Assembly (NCBI RefSeq): GCF_004137245.1
Contig: NZ_SDWS01000001.1
Coordinates: forward strand, 62,001 to 126,000
DNA length: 64,000 nucleotides
Direction of reading: 5' to 3'
From: Nocardioides glacieisoli
GTDB taxonomy: Bacteria; Actinomycetota; Actinomycetes; Propionibacteriales; Nocardioidaceae
The notes under the pieces were generated by a model. It did not search any database and had not been told where the DNA came from. It saw only the letters and a list, made by a program, of their open reading frames with translations. The translations under genes and the position numbers were made by a program. Position 1 is the stretch's first letter. Each line of letters opens with the position of its first letter. This document shows, piece after piece, positions 8,947 to 18,614 of this stretch.

Positions 8947-9750
8947 GTGGCTCGCACGGTCGTGCTGCACTTCCATCCCGGCTGGGCACACAGCGGGGGG
9001 ACGGTGCTCGACGCGATCGCCGCCGACGGTCGCTACCGCAGCCAGTGGCTGACCGGGACGTCCAACGGTGGTCTGACCGCGCACCCCGGCGGACAACGAT
9101 GGCTGTGGGAGAGCAGGCTCTTCGAGGGCAGGTACGACGACGGTGACCCCGCCGCGAGGCCGGTGTACGGCGCGTGGAACCGCCGCGACGACCCCTACGG
9201 CGCGGCACCGCGATTCGGATCGGCGTACTTCCGGCTGCGCCCCGAGGTGCTCGAGCGGGCGACGTTCTGCTGGCCCGACAGCGTCTACGCCCCTCAGGCC
9301 GTCGGTGGCCCGGAGCGGCTTGCAGAGCTGTGCCGGCTCGCAGACGCCGGGCTGCTCGACGCGGCACTGCTGCCCGCGGCCGCAGCCGACCTGCCGCTCG
9401 ACGACCCGTTGAATGACTACGTCGAGGCCCACGTCCACGGGGGAGTCGCGCTGGCCGATGACGTCGAGGCGGTTGTCGTCGACCCCAGTGACCTCGCCGC
9501 GTCCGGTGGCCTGCTCGACGGGCTGGGGGTGGCGGTCGAGACCCACCCCGGCTACCGGATCAACGCCGACGACATCGACGAGGCCTACCGCGGCATCGTC
9601 CCGATCGCCCTCGCCCGCGAGCTCGGCCGGGAGGTCACGCCCGCACTGCTCGGCGCCGCCCAGCGCTCCGGACACCACGACCCACAGGCCGTGAAGTGGC
9701 TCTGGCACTGCATGGCCCGGTTCGGACGCACCTGGGAGGCGACCGGCTGA
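8947..9750 (+). CDS. DUF3626 family protein
   Basis: A 267-residue protein starting at GTG. It begins VVLHFHPGWAHSGGTVLDAI, then RSQWLTGTSNGGLTAHPGG, YGAWNRRDDPYGAAPRFGS and, near the C-terminus, HDPQAVKWLWHCMARFGR. This matches what I know of DUF3626, an uncharacterised family whose members open with a His-rich LHFHP motif that could bind metal. No other domain is visible and no signal peptide. It follows the esterase with a 5-base gap, suggesting an operon. Function unknown. Confidence 0.75.
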   Translation: MARTVVLHFHPGWAHSGGTVLDAIAADGRYRSQWLTGTSNGGLTAHPGGQRWLWESRLFEGRYDDGDPAARPVYGAWNRRDDPYGAAPRFGSAYFRLRPEVLERATFCWPDSVYAPQAVGGPERLAELCRLADAGLLDAALLPAAAADLPLDDPLNDYVEAHVHGGVALADDVEAVVVDPSDLAASGGLLDGLGVAVETHPGYRINADDIDEAYRGIVPIALARELGREVTPALLGAAQRSGHHDPQAVKWLWHCMARFGRTWEATG

Positions 9751-9783
9751 ACCGGTGTCGCACGATTCTGGAACACTTCCGCC

Positions 9784-10317
9784 ATGCGCGTTCACCTGGG
9801 CTCCGACCACGCCGGACTCGAGCTGAAGGACCACCTCCTCCACTGGCTGGTCGACCACGGCTACGAACCCGTCGACCATGGCCCGTTCGTCTACGACGCC
9901 GCCGACGACTACCCCGTCTTCTGCCTGCGCGCGGGCGAGGCGGTCGCCGCTGAGCGGGCCGAGGGCCTCGACTCGCTCGGTGTCGTCATCGGCGGCTCGG
10001 GCAACGGTGAGCAGATCGCGGCCAACAAGGTGACCGGTATCCGCTGCGCCCTCGCGTGGTCGGAGGAGACGGCTGCCCTCGGCCGCGAGCACAACGACGC
10101 CAACGTCGTGTCGGTCGGCGGCCGGATGCACTCGGTCGAGGACATGACCCGCTTCATCGAGGTCTTCCTCACCACGCCGTTCTCCGGCGACGAGCGGCAC
10201 GTCCGACGGATCGGCCAGCTGTCCGTCTACGACGAGACCCGCGAGCTGCCCCCGCTGCCGGAGTCCGCCCTGCGCGGTCCCGACACCCCGGCCACACCCG
10301 ACGACCCGGATGCCTGA
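9784..10317 (+). CDS. rpiB: Ribose-5-phosphate isomerase B
   Basis: A 177-residue RpiB/LacAB isomerase interconverting ribose 5-phosphate and ribulose 5-phosphate in the pentose phosphate pathway. It starts MRVHLGSDHAGLELKDHL and carries the phosphate-binding GGSGNGEQIAANK. As in M. tuberculosis, the catalytic base is Glu (Glu76 here) rather than the Cys of E. coli RpiB. The C-terminal tail after about residue 150 is Pro/Asp-rich. The end overlaps the nei start by 8 bases; the same pair occurs as Rv2465c-Rv2464c. Confidence 0.93.
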   Translation: MRVHLGSDHAGLELKDHLLHWLVDHGYEPVDHGPFVYDAADDYPVFCLRAGEAVAAERAEGLDSLGVVIGGSGNGEQIAANKVTGIRCALAWSEETAALGREHNDANVVSVGGRMHSVEDMTRFIEVFLTTPFSGDERHVRRIGQLSVYDETRELPPLPESALRGPDTPATPDDPDA

Positions 10318-11209
10318 GGGCCACACCCTCCGCCGGCTCGCCGACGACCTCACGGCCGCCTTCGCCGGGCGGGTCGTCCGCGTCTCGTCGCCGCAGGGTC
10401 GGTTCGAGGCCGAGGCCACCCAGCTCGACGGCGCGACCGTCGTCGGCGCCGACTCGGCGGGCAAGCACCTCTTCGTCGACCTCGACCACGAGCGCTTCGT
10501 CCACGTGCACCTCGGCCTGATCGGCACCTTCGACGTGCACACCGACGTCGACGACGTGCCCGCACCGGTGGGCGCCGTGCGCCTCCGGCTGGTGACCGGC
10601 GCGGACGCCGACCCGCGCGGGACGGCGTACGCCGACCTCCGGGGCGCCATCCTGTGCGACCTGGTGGGTCCCGCCCGGCGCGCTGAGATCCTCGGACGGC
10701 TCGGTCCCGACCCGCTGCGTAACGACGCCGACCCGGGCCAGGCGTGGCGACGCATCTCTCGCAGCCCGCGCGCGATCGGCGACCTCCTGATGGACCAGAA
10801 GGTGCTGGCCGGCGTCGGCAACGTCTACCGCGCCGAGGTGCTCTTCCGGCACCGCATCCACCCGCTGCGCCCCGGCGACACGCTCCGGATCGGGCAGTGG
10901 CGCGCGATCTGGGCCGACCTGGTCGAGCTCATGGCCGAGGGCGTGCGCACCAACCGCATCGACACGGTGCGACCCGAGCACCTGCCGGAAGCCATGGGCC
11001 GGGCACCCCGTCAGGACGACCACGGGGGCGAGGTCTACGTCTACCGGCGCACCTCGATGCCGTGCCACGTCTGCGGCTCGACGGTCCGGACCGGTCAGCT
11101 CGTCGGACGCAACATCTTCTGGTGTCCGAGATGTCAGCCCACCTTCCGCTCCCGAGCCGTACAGTCTGCGTCCAAGCACGCCGGCGCATCGGGAGGAGCG
11201 CAGACATGA
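10310..11209 (+). CDS. nei: Fpg/Nei family DNA glycosylase (endonuclease VIII)
   Basis: A 299-residue bifunctional glycosylase/AP lyase removing oxidised bases. MPEGHT at the N-terminus supplies the catalytic Pro2 and Glu3. The helix-two-turn-helix signature LMDQKVLAGVGNVYRAEVLF is intact, and the C-terminal zinc finger has Cys252, Cys255, Cys272 and Cys275 (CHVC...CPRC). The PEGHT start and context match Nei1 of M. tuberculosis (Rv2464c). Translationally coupled to rpiB upstream and, by a 4-base ATGA overlap, to the phosphatase downstream. Confidence 0.93.
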   Translation: MPEGHTLRRLADDLTAAFAGRVVRVSSPQGRFEAEATQLDGATVVGADSAGKHLFVDLDHERFVHVHLGLIGTFDVHTDVDDVPAPVGAVRLRLVTGADADPRGTAYADLRGAILCDLVGPARRAEILGRLGPDPLRNDADPGQAWRRISRSPRAIGDLLMDQKVLAGVGNVYRAEVLFRHRIHPLRPGDTLRIGQWRAIWADLVELMAEGVRTNRIDTVRPEHLPEAMGRAPRQDDHGGEVYVYRRTSMPCHVCGSTVRTGQLVGRNIFWCPRCQPTFRSRAVQSASKHAGASGGAQT

Positions 11210-12288
11210 GCCCTGCCCGCGACCGCGCCCCCCGCAGCGCGGGCCAGCGGCTCGAGGGAGCGCTCAACCAGGTCCTTCCGCGCGGCTCACGGCTGGTGGT
11301 GGCGCTCGTCGTGGCAACGGTCGCCATCGGAGTGACGATCTGGCTGCTCCCGAGCTACACACCGCTCACGACCCTGTTGGTGCCGCTGGTCGTGTCGAGC
11401 CTGATGCTCGGGCCGCGCCAGCTGCCCTGGTTCGTCCTGTTCGTGCTGCTCGTGCTCGCCATCGTGGTGGTGGTCCAGGACATCAATGTCCGGGTCGTGC
11501 TCACGGTGATCATCATCTTCGGCCTCGGGCTGCTCGTCCTGTTGTCGTCCCTGCGCCGCTCGCGCCTCGGCGTCGCAGGCATCCAGGGCGAGCAGATGTT
11601 CGTCGACCTCCGCGACCGGATCCTGCGCCAGGGCGGCATCCCCGCGCTTCCCGACGAGTGGTACGCCGCTGCCGAGCTCCGCTCCGCCGGTGGCACGCCC
11701 TTCGCCGGTGACTTCGTGGTGACCTCACGCGTCGGCAACCGCCTCGACGTCGCCGTCGTCGACGTGTCCGGCAAGGGTCAGGCGGCCGGCACCCGTGCGC
11801 TGCTGCTGTCGGGTGCCATCGGCGGCCTGCTCAGCGCCCTGCCGCCGCGCGACTTCCTCGCCGGCGCCAACACGTTCCTGCTCCAGCAGGACTGGGACGA
11901 GGGGTTCGCGACGGCGATCCACCTGTCCCTCGACCTCGACACCGGGCGCTACGACCTGCGCAGCGCCGGTCACCCACCGGCCGCCCTGCGCCACGCGGGC
12001 TCGGGTCGGTGGGAGGTGATCGAGACGGAGGGGCCGATCCTCGGCCTGATGGACGGGGTCGACTTCGCCGCCACCTCGGGGGAGATGCGCCACGGTGACG
12101 CGCTGCTGCTCTACACCGACGGCATGGTCGAGACCCGCACGCGTGACATCGCCTCGGGCATCGACAAGATGCTCGGACAGGCCGAGCGGCTGTTGCGCGG
12201 GCAGTTCGAGGGTGGGGCGGAGCGCCTGATCGAGTCGCTCGGCTCGCGCAGCGACGACCGTGCGCTGCTGCTGGTCCACCGCCGCTGA
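11206..12288 (+). CDS. Membrane-anchored PP2C-type serine phosphatase (SpoIIE/RsbU-like)
   Basis: A 360-residue protein with about four hydrophobic helices between residues 24 and 115, then a PP2C/SpoIIE catalytic domain. The acidic metal-binding motifs are visible: AGDFV near 165, VDVSGKG near 185, and SDDRALL at the end; RSAGHPP is the usual glycine loop. Proteins of this build dephosphorylate anti-anti-sigma factors in partner-switching cascades; no sigma, RsbW or RsbV gene lies nearby, so its partner is unknown. Start ATG within the ATGA overlap with nei, with GGGAGGAG as ribosome-binding site. A hairpin follows the stop. Confidence 0.9.
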   Translation: MSPARDRAPRSAGQRLEGALNQVLPRGSRLVVALVVATVAIGVTIWLLPSYTPLTTLLVPLVVSSLMLGPRQLPWFVLFVLLVLAIVVVVQDINVRVVLTVIIIFGLGLLVLLSSLRRSRLGVAGIQGEQMFVDLRDRILRQGGIPALPDEWYAAAELRSAGGTPFAGDFVVTSRVGNRLDVAVVDVSGKGQAAGTRALLLSGAIGGLLSALPPRDFLAGANTFLLQQDWDEGFATAIHLSLDLDTGRYDLRSAGHPPAALRHAGSGRWEVIETEGPILGLMDGVDFAATSGEMRHGDALLLYTDGMVETRTRDIASGIDKMLGQAERLLRGQFEGGAERLIESLGSRSDDRALLLVHRR

Positions 12289-12309
12289 GGCACCCTGACC
12301 GATGGGGGA

Positions 12310-12327
12310 CCACAGGCGCACCTGTGG
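12310..12327 (+). terminator. Short hairpin terminator after the phosphatase gene
   Basis: CCACAGG (12310-12316) pairs with CCTGTGG (12321-12327) around a CGCA loop. It lies 21 bases after the phosphatase stop and 15 bases before the tRNA-Gly gene. No U-tract. Confidence 0.5.
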
Positions 12328-12342
12328 CACCATGACTCCCGC

Positions 12343-12413
12343 GCGGATGTAGCTCAATGGTAGAGCCCCAGTCTTCCAAACTGGCTACGCGGGTTCGATT
12401 CCCGTCATCCGCT
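12343..12413 (+). tRNA. tRNA-Gly (anticodon TCC)
   Basis: A complete cloverleaf can be folded: acceptor GCGGATG with CATCCGC, D-arm AGCTC...GAGC, anticodon stem CCAGT/ACTGG with loop CTTCCAA giving anticodon TCC (12375-12377), and the T-arm with GTTCGATTC. The discriminator base is T12413 and CCA is encoded at 12414-12416. It decodes GGA/GGG glycine codons. Confidence 0.95.
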
Positions 12414-12462
12414 CCAAGCAGGCCGTCGGGCCGCCGTCCTGGCGGCCCGGAGGCCGGTTTGG

Positions 12463-12535
12463 CGGGGCGTAGCGTAGTGGCTAGCGCGCCTGCTTTGGGA
12501 GCAGGAGACCGCAGGTTCGAGTCCTGTCGCCCCGA
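12463..12535 (+). tRNA. tRNA-Pro (anticodon TGG)
   Basis: Acceptor CGGGGCG pairs with CGCCCCG, anticodon stem CCTGC/GCAGG with loop TTTGGGA giving anticodon TGG (12496-12498), and the T-loop is TTCGAGT. Discriminator A12535; no CCA encoded (ACT follows). It lies 50 bases after tRNA-Gly and upstream of tig, and may share a transcript with tRNA-Gly. Confidence 0.95.
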
Positions 12536-12563
12536 CTGATTCGGCCCCTGCGTGCACGCTCGA

Positions 12564-12569
12564 TAGACT
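12564..12569 (+). promoter_or_regulatory. Candidate -10 element for tig
   Basis: TAGACT in CGATAGACT lies 29 bases after the tRNA-Pro gene and about 70 bases before the tig start. No convincing -35 is seen. Read-through from the tRNA genes is an alternative source of tig transcript. Confidence 0.3.
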
Positions 12570-12640
12570 CTCGTGGTTCGCGGTCGCGCCTTCCCCCATG
12601 CGCGCGCGCCCATCCCCATGACCAGCACCAGGAGACATTT

Positions 12641-14041
12641 GTGAAGAGCGCCGTCGAGACCTTGAGCCCGACCCGGGCCAAGCTGACCGTCGAGGTGCCC
12701 TTCGAGGAGCTCAAGCCGAGCCTCGACGCGGCGTACCAGAAGATCGCGAAGCAGATCAACGTCCCCGGCTTCCGTCGGGGCAAGGTCCCGCCGGCGGTCA
12801 TCGACCGCCAGGTCGGCCGCGGCCCCGTGCTCGACGAGGCGATCAACGCCGTCGTCCCGCAGCAGTACATGGCCGCCCTGCAGGAGCACGACCTCGAGCC
12901 GCTGGCCCAGCCGGAGATCGAGGTGACGAAGTTCGAGGACAACGAGTCGCTCGAGTTCACCGCCGAGGTCGACATCAAGCCCGACTTCGAGCTGCCGTCC
13001 TACGAGGGCCTCGAGGCCACGGTCGAGGACATCGAGATCTCCGACTCCGACGTCGACGAGCAGGTCGAGGCGCTGCGTGAGCGCTTCGGCACCCTCGTCC
13101 CGGTCGAGCGTGCGGCCGCCGAGGGCGACTTCGTCACGATCGACCTCCTCGCGGCCGCGAACGGCGAGGCCGTCGAGGGCGGCGAGGTCACCGGCATGTC
13201 CTACAAGGTCGGCCGCGGCGGCATGATCGACGGTCTCGACGAGGCCCTGGTCGGCCTGTCGGCCGGCGACGACAAGACCTTCGACTCCGAGCTCGTCGGT
13301 GGTGACCTGGTCGGCGAGGCCGTGCAGGTCACCGTCAAGGTGACGGCCGTGCAGGAGCAGCAGCTGCCGGAGTACGACGACGAGTTCGCGCAGCTCGCCT
13401 CTGAGTTCGACACCTCCGAGGAGCTCACTGCCGACGTGCGCGAGCGCCTCGGCCGGGGCAAGCGCCTCGAGCAGGCCGCAGCGGCCCGCGACGCCGTCCT
13501 CGAGGCCCTCCTCGAGAAGGTCGAGATCCCGCTCCCCGAGGTGATGGTCACCGACGAGCTCAACGCCCGTCGCCAGAACGTCGAGCAGCAGCTCGGCTTC
13601 GCCGGCATCACCATGGAGAAGTACCTCGAGGACGAGGGCCAGACCCAGGAGGAGTTCGAGGCCGACGTCGAGCGCCGGGTCCGCGACGCCGTCGCCGCGC
13701 AGTTCATCCTCGACAAGATCGCGAAGAAGGAGGAGTTCGGCATCGACCAGGCCGAGCTCTCCGAGCACCTCGTGCGTCGTGCCCAGCAGTCCGGGCAGGA
13801 CCCGCAGGAGTTCGCGAACCACATGTTCGAGCACAACCACATCCCCGAGCTCGTGCAGGAGATCATGCGCGGCAAGGCGCTGGCGCAGATCGTGGAGTCC
13901 GCGACCGTCAAGGACGCCTCGGGCAACGTGGTCGAGCTGAAGAACCTCCGTCCCGACGGCACGATCGGCGAGCCCGTCGAGGTGACCGACGAGGCCGCCG
14001 ACGAGGCCACTGACGAGGCCAAGGCGGACGACGAGGCCTGA
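12641..14041 (+). CDS. tig: Trigger factor, ribosome-associated chaperone and prolyl isomerase
   Basis: A 466-residue trigger factor that binds at the ribosome exit tunnel and folds nascent chains. N-terminal ribosome-binding domain with the signature GFRRGKVPPAVI (residues ~44-55), FKBP-type isomerase domain around 150-240 (EGDFVTIDLLA...GMIDGLDEALVG), then the long helical C-terminal chaperone arms and an acidic Asp/Glu/Ala tail. GTG start after CAGGAG. As in M. tuberculosis it precedes clpP1-clpP2, although here a divergent kinase-like/MarR pair has been inserted between them. Confidence 0.96.
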   Translation: MKSAVETLSPTRAKLTVEVPFEELKPSLDAAYQKIAKQINVPGFRRGKVPPAVIDRQVGRGPVLDEAINAVVPQQYMAALQEHDLEPLAQPEIEVTKFEDNESLEFTAEVDIKPDFELPSYEGLEATVEDIEISDSDVDEQVEALRERFGTLVPVERAAAEGDFVTIDLLAAANGEAVEGGEVTGMSYKVGRGGMIDGLDEALVGLSAGDDKTFDSELVGGDLVGEAVQVTVKVTAVQEQQLPEYDDEFAQLASEFDTSEELTADVRERLGRGKRLEQAAAARDAVLEALLEKVEIPLPEVMVTDELNARRQNVEQQLGFAGITMEKYLEDEGQTQEEFEADVERRVRDAVAAQFILDKIAKKEEFGIDQAELSEHLVRRAQQSGQDPQEFANHMFEHNHIPELVQEIMRGKALAQIVESATVKDASGNVVELKNLRPDGTIGEPVEVTDEAADEATDEAKADDEA

Positions 14042-14061
14042 GCCTCCGCCCACTCGCACCA

Positions 14062-14094
14062 CGACCGGCGTCCACCTCTGGTGGGCGCCGGTCG
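14062..14094. terminator. Strong bidirectional terminator hairpin after tig
   Basis: CGACCGGCG-T-CCACC (14062-14076) pairs with GGTGG-G-CGCCGGTCG (14080-14094) around a 3-base loop: a 15-bp stem with one G-T pair. It sits between the convergent tig and kinase-like genes and can serve both. Confidence 0.85.
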
Positions 14095-14108
14095 CTGCGT
14101 GCGGGGAG

Positions 14109-15317
14109 CTACGCGGGGTCGGTGCGTGCCAGGACGTCCAGGGCATAGCGCGCGATCCGGGAGCGCTGGAGCGACCAGTCGTGCATCGCGGCGAGCCGCT
14201 CGTCCGTGAGCTCGCCGGCGTCGTCCAGCTGCTGGGCCTCGGCCACCTGCTCGAGCGGCAGGCTCGGCAGGCCGTTGAACAGCATGAGGCTGACGGCGTG
14301 GCCGCGGCGCAGGACCGCGTCCGGCACCTCGGCACCCTCCGCGGCCAACCCGTCGGCGTACGCCGTCAGGCAGGCCTCGGCCAGCTCGGGCAGGTCAGCG
14401 GCGTCGCGCCGCCCGATCTGGATGTCGCCCACGAGGAGCTGGGACAGGTCGAAGCCGACGGGCTGCGGACGCCAGAAGCCGAAGTCGATGAGCGTGAAGC
14501 CGGTGCCCGACGGGTGGCGCAGCAGGTTGTTGGGGCACGCGTCGCCGTGGGACGCGCGGTGCGGCATCGCCGCGAACTCCTCCGCGAGTGCGTCGAGGTG
14601 GTTGGCCACGCCCGTCAGCGGGGCGCGCAGGTCACCGAAGCAGGGCGCGACGAGCTCGTGCTCCCAGGTGGCGTCGTCGAAGAGGCCGGGCAGCACCGTG
14701 TGCCCGATGCGGCCCACGACGAAGTACTGGATGTGCCATGGCTGCGGGTCGATCGCGGCCAGCTCGGCGACCCTCGCGCTGCCGCTCATCCGCCCCAGCA
14801 GGCCGGCGGCCTCGACGTACGTCCCCGTGTCCCAGGGCTCGGGGCTCGCCTCCACCACGTCCATCCAGATGGTGGCGGTGTCGTCGGCCCGCTCGTCGAC
14901 GCGAACCGCGCGAGGCATCGAGAGCCCCTCGGGCAGGCGATCGGCCAGGTCGCTGGCATAGAGCAGCGGCTCGGACCGCCACGGCACGGAGGTCGCCGCC
15001 CACTCACCGATCTCCGGCGGCACGAAGGCGAACGCGGGGGAGTGGCGCCAGCTGTGCACGCGCTTCACGAACAGTGCGTACGCCCGCGGGCCGTCCCCGG
15101 CGTCGGCGTGACCGCGGACCCAGGTGCGGGCGCCGGTGAGGATCGAGGGCACGTGGTAGTCGACGACCTCGGCCTCGGAGTCCAGCAGCTCGACGCCCGG
15201 CACCTGCCACAGCGCGGCGACCAGGGCGGCCAGCTCGGTGTCCGGGACGTCGTCGGCGCCCAGCGCCCTCCGGTCGTGCGTGCCTCGGGAGGCACCAGGC
15301 GTGAAAGTTACTTTCAT
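14109..15317 (-). CDS. Aminoglycoside-phosphotransferase-fold (kinase-like) protein
   Basis: A 402-residue protein with a protein-kinase-like APH fold. The catalytic loop reads HGDACPNNLL near residue 267 and the metal-binding DFG equivalent is LIDFGFW about 15 residues later; both are intact, so it should be an active small-molecule or macrolide-type kinase. The N-terminal half contains a VDYHVPSILTGARTWVRG strand region and a Lys (FVKRVHSWRH) that may be the ATP-binding Lys. No substrate can be named. Start ATG lies inside an operator-like repeat, 24 bases from the divergent MarR gene, so its expression is probably controlled by that regulator. Confidence 0.8.
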   Translation of the reverse strand: MKVTFTPGASRGTHDRRALGADDVPDTELAALVAALWQVPGVELLDSEAEVVDYHVPSILTGARTWVRGHADAGDGPRAYALFVKRVHSWRHSPAFAFVPPEIGEWAATSVPWRSEPLLYASDLADRLPEGLSMPRAVRVDERADDTATIWMDVVEASPEPWDTGTYVEAAGLLGRMSGSARVAELAAIDPQPWHIQYFVVGRIGHTVLPGLFDDATWEHELVAPCFGDLRAPLTGVANHLDALAEEFAAMPHRASHGDACPNNLLRHPSGTGFTLIDFGFWRPQPVGFDLSQLLVGDIQIGRRDAADLPELAEACLTAYADGLAAEGAEVPDAVLRRGHAVSLMLFNGLPSLPLEQVAEAQQLDDAGELTDERLAAMHDWSLQRSRIARYALDVLARTDPA

Positions 15318-15346
15318 GACAAGAAAAGGTAAGTTGCTTTCATGAC
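15305..15346. promoter_or_regulatory. Paired operator-like repeats between the kinase-like and MarR genes
   Basis: AAGTTACTTTCATGAC at 15305-15320 and AAGTTGCTTTCATGAC at 15331-15346 are direct repeats with one mismatch, 26 bases apart, on the same face of the helix at about 2.5 turns. The first copy is also the palindrome GAAAGT-T-ACTTTC. Each copy covers the start codon of one of the two divergent genes. This is the arrangement expected for a MarR operator that represses both genes. The regulator-operator link is inference. Confidence 0.65.
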
Positions 15347-15770
15347 TGACGTCAAGGGCCGGCTGCCGGCCGTCGAGCCGCACCTCCCGATGCTGATGGG
15401 CATGGTCTTCGCCCGTCTTCGCGAGCGGCTCGCTGAGGACGCCCCGGAGCTGCGTCCCTCCCAGCTGCGGGTGCTGGAGTGGCTGCCGCCGGACGGGCTG
15501 ACGATCAGCGAGCTGGCCGACAGCGTCGAGATGACGACCCAGGGGTGCGGACAGTTCGTGCGGCAGCTCGAGGGCCTCGGCATGGTCGAGGTGGCGGTCG
15601 CCGAGCACGACGCGCGCGCCCGCCGCGTACGCATCACCGCGCGCGGTCGTGACGCAGTGCGCCGCGCCACCCTGGTGCTGCACGCGTGCGATGAGGAGTG
15701 GGCCGAGCGCGTCGGGGCCGAGCGCTACCGCGTCTTCCGCGAGGTCCTGGCCGAGGTCGCCCTCGGCTGA
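15342..15770 (+). CDS. MarR-family transcriptional regulator
   Basis: A 142-residue winged-helix regulator. The DNA-binding region runs from [23 protein letters not shown] through the recognition helix [19 protein letters not shown] and the wing [19 protein letters not shown], a classic MarR layout. It is divergent from the kinase-like gene, and both start codons are embedded in copies of a 16-base repeat, which suggests autoregulation. The ligand is unknown. ATG start at 15342; the mRNA would be nearly leaderless unless the promoter lies inside the neighbouring gene. Confidence 0.9.
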   Translation: MTDVKGRLPAVEPHLPMLMGMVFARLRERLAEDAPELRPSQLRVLEWLPPDGLTISELADSVEMTTQGCGQFVRQLEGLGMVEVAVAEHDARARRVRITARGRDAVRRATLVLHACDEEWAERVGAERYRVFREVLAEVALG

Positions 15771-15805
15771 CGTTGCACCCGGTCCGGCCGCTGCGCACCC
15801 GAATC

Positions 15806-15819
15806 CGCTCTGGGCGAAC
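15806..15819 (+). promoter_or_regulatory. clgR box: Candidate ClgR box upstream of clpP1
   Basis: CGCTCTGGGCGAAC resembles the actinobacterial ClgR site as I remember it (CGCYNANRGCG followed by A/T), with one mismatch in the core. ClgR activates clpP1P2 in Corynebacterium, Streptomyces and Mycobacterium. The site is centred about 58 bases before the clpP1 start, a normal activator position. The match is by eye only. Confidence 0.4.
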
Positions 15820-15857
15820 AGGGCGGGTTGTCGCGTGGAAGTGTCCGACCTTCCGGC

Positions 15858-15863
15858 TAATGT
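15858..15863 (+). promoter_or_regulatory. Candidate -10 for a leaderless clpP1 transcript
   Basis: TAATGT lies 7 bases before the GTG start of clpP1, so transcription would begin at or next to the start codon, giving a leaderless mRNA. There is no recognisable -35, consistent with activator dependence, and no Shine-Dalgarno sequence before the GTG. Confidence 0.4.
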
Positions 15864-15870
15864 CGCCAGC

Positions 15871-16527
15871 GTGAACCAGAACTCCAGCCCAGCCCTCTCG
15901 CCCGAGATGAACGGCGCCGGTGGGATGTATGGCCTCGACGACCACATCTACCAGCGCCTCCTCCGTGAGCGCATCGTCTTCCTCGGCTCGGAGGTGCGCG
16001 ACCAGAACGCCAACGCGATCTGCGCCCAGCTCCTGCTGCTCTCCGCCGAGGACCCGGAGGCGGACATCTTCCTCCACATCAACAGCCCCGGCGGCTCGGT
16101 CGACGCCGGCATGGCGATCTACGACACGATGAACTACATCCCCAACGACGTCGCAACGGTCGGCATGGGCCTCGCGGCCTCGATGGGCCAGTTCCTGCTC
16201 TGCGCCGGCACGAAGGGCAAGCGCTACGCCCTCCCGCACGCGCGGATCATGATGCACCAGCCGTCCTCGGGGATGGGCGGCTCGGCCTCGGACATCAAGA
16301 TCCAGGCCCAGCAGTCGCTCCACATCAAGAAGGTGCTGCTCGACCTGATCGCCGAGCACACCGGCCAGAGCGTCGACCAGGTCGTCGCCGATGCCGACCG
16401 TGACCGGTGGTTCACCGCCCCGCAGGCCGTCGAGTACGGCCTCGTCGACAAGGTCATCACCAGCGCCCGCGAGGCCGCCGACGAGGGTCGCCCGGCCCGC
16501 CAATCCAGTTCCACGCAGAAGGACTGA
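15871..16527 (+). CDS. clpP1: ATP-dependent Clp protease proteolytic subunit 1
   Basis: A 218-residue serine peptidase subunit; with ClpP2 it forms the mixed tetradecamer that, together with ClpX or ClpC1, degrades unfolded and tagged proteins. Catalytic triad Ser104 (GLAASMGQF), His129 (MMHQP) and Asp178 (DRDRW). [18 protein letters not shown] is the handle/oxyanion region. GTG at 15871 was chosen because it gives the usual N-terminal length before [12 protein letters not shown] 15907 is an alternative 12 codons later. The gap to clpP2 is 2 bases, so the two are co-translated. Confidence 0.95.
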   Translation: MNQNSSPALSPEMNGAGGMYGLDDHIYQRLLRERIVFLGSEVRDQNANAICAQLLLLSAEDPEADIFLHINSPGGSVDAGMAIYDTMNYIPNDVATVGMGLAASMGQFLLCAGTKGKRYALPHARIMMHQPSSGMGGSASDIKIQAQQSLHIKKVLLDLIAEHTGQSVDQVVADADRDRWFTAPQAVEYGLVDKVITSAREAADEGRPARQSSSTQKD

Positions 16528-16529
16528 AC

Positions 16530-17138
16530 ATGAACTACTACATCCCCCAGTGGGAAGAGCGCACCTCCTACGGGTTCCGGCGCATCGACCCCTACGCCAA
16601 GCTCTTCGAGGACCGCATCATCTACCTCGGCACGCCCATCAGCGACGACGTGGCCAACGCGGTCATCGCCCAGCTGCTGTGCCTGGAGACGATGAACCCC
16701 GACAGCGACATCAGCATCTACATCAACAGCCCCGGCGGCTCGTTCACCGCGCTGACCGCGATCTACGACACGATGCGCTTCATCAAGCCCGCCGTGCAGA
16801 CCGTGTGCCTGGGGCAGGCTGCCTCCGCCGCGGCGATCCTCCTGGCGAGCGGGGCGAAGGGCAAGCGGATGGCGCTGCCCAACAGCCGCATCCTGATCCA
16901 CCAGCCCTACACCGAGGGGACGTTCGGCCAGACCTCCGACATCGAGATCCAGGCCAACGAGATCCTCCGCATGCGCGAGCTGCTCGAGCGGATGATCTCC
17001 GACTCCAGCGGCAAGGACCTCGACCAGGTGAGCGCCGACATCGAGCGCGACAAGATCCTCACCGCCGAGCAGGCCGTGGAGTACGGCCTCATCGACGCGG
17101 TGATCGAGTCCCGCAAGGGCGTTCCCGCGCTCGTCTGA
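16530..17138 (+). CDS. clpP2: ATP-dependent Clp protease proteolytic subunit 2
   Basis: A 202-residue paralogue of ClpP1 with its own triad Ser99 (GQAASAAA), His124 (LIHQP) and Asp174 (IERDKI). Begins MNYYIPQWEERTSYGFRR, typical of actinobacterial ClpP2. It supplies the second ring of the ClpP1P2 peptidase, which carries the docking face for ClpX/ClpC1 in mycobacteria. ATG start two bases after the clpP1 stop. About 150 bases separate it from clpX, enough for a separate promoter. Confidence 0.96.
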   Translation: MNYYIPQWEERTSYGFRRIDPYAKLFEDRIIYLGTPISDDVANAVIAQLLCLETMNPDSDISIYINSPGGSFTALTAIYDTMRFIKPAVQTVCLGQAASAAAILLASGAKGKRMALPNSRILIHQPYTEGTFGQTSDIEIQANEILRMRELLERMISDSSGKDLDQVSADIERDKILTAEQAVEYGLIDAVIESRKGVPALV

Positions 17139-17286
17139 GGCGCAGAAATCATGACCCGCGACATCTCGTGTCCGGCCCCCGCCCGGGGCCGGCACGGGGT
17201 ACCGTCGTCGGGCCCCTTGCAAGACCGGACAGTGCAAGGTGTTGAACGCCGCGGCCCCCGCCCGGCGAGACTGGAGGACACGACTC

Positions 17287-18567
<1,281 letters not shown>

Positions 18568-18575
18568 CGCTCGCC

Positions 18576-18614
18576 CGGTCCTTTCCCGGTCCTTTCCCGG
18601 TCCTTTCCCGGTCC
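18576..18614. repeat. 11-bp tandem repeat, 3.5 copies
   Basis: CGGTCCTTTCC is repeated exactly three times (18576-18586, 18587-18597, 18598-18608), followed by a partial copy CGGTCC. It begins 9 bases after the clpX stop codon and abuts the terminator hairpin. Such perfect short repeats are prone to copy-number change between strains. Confidence 0.9.
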
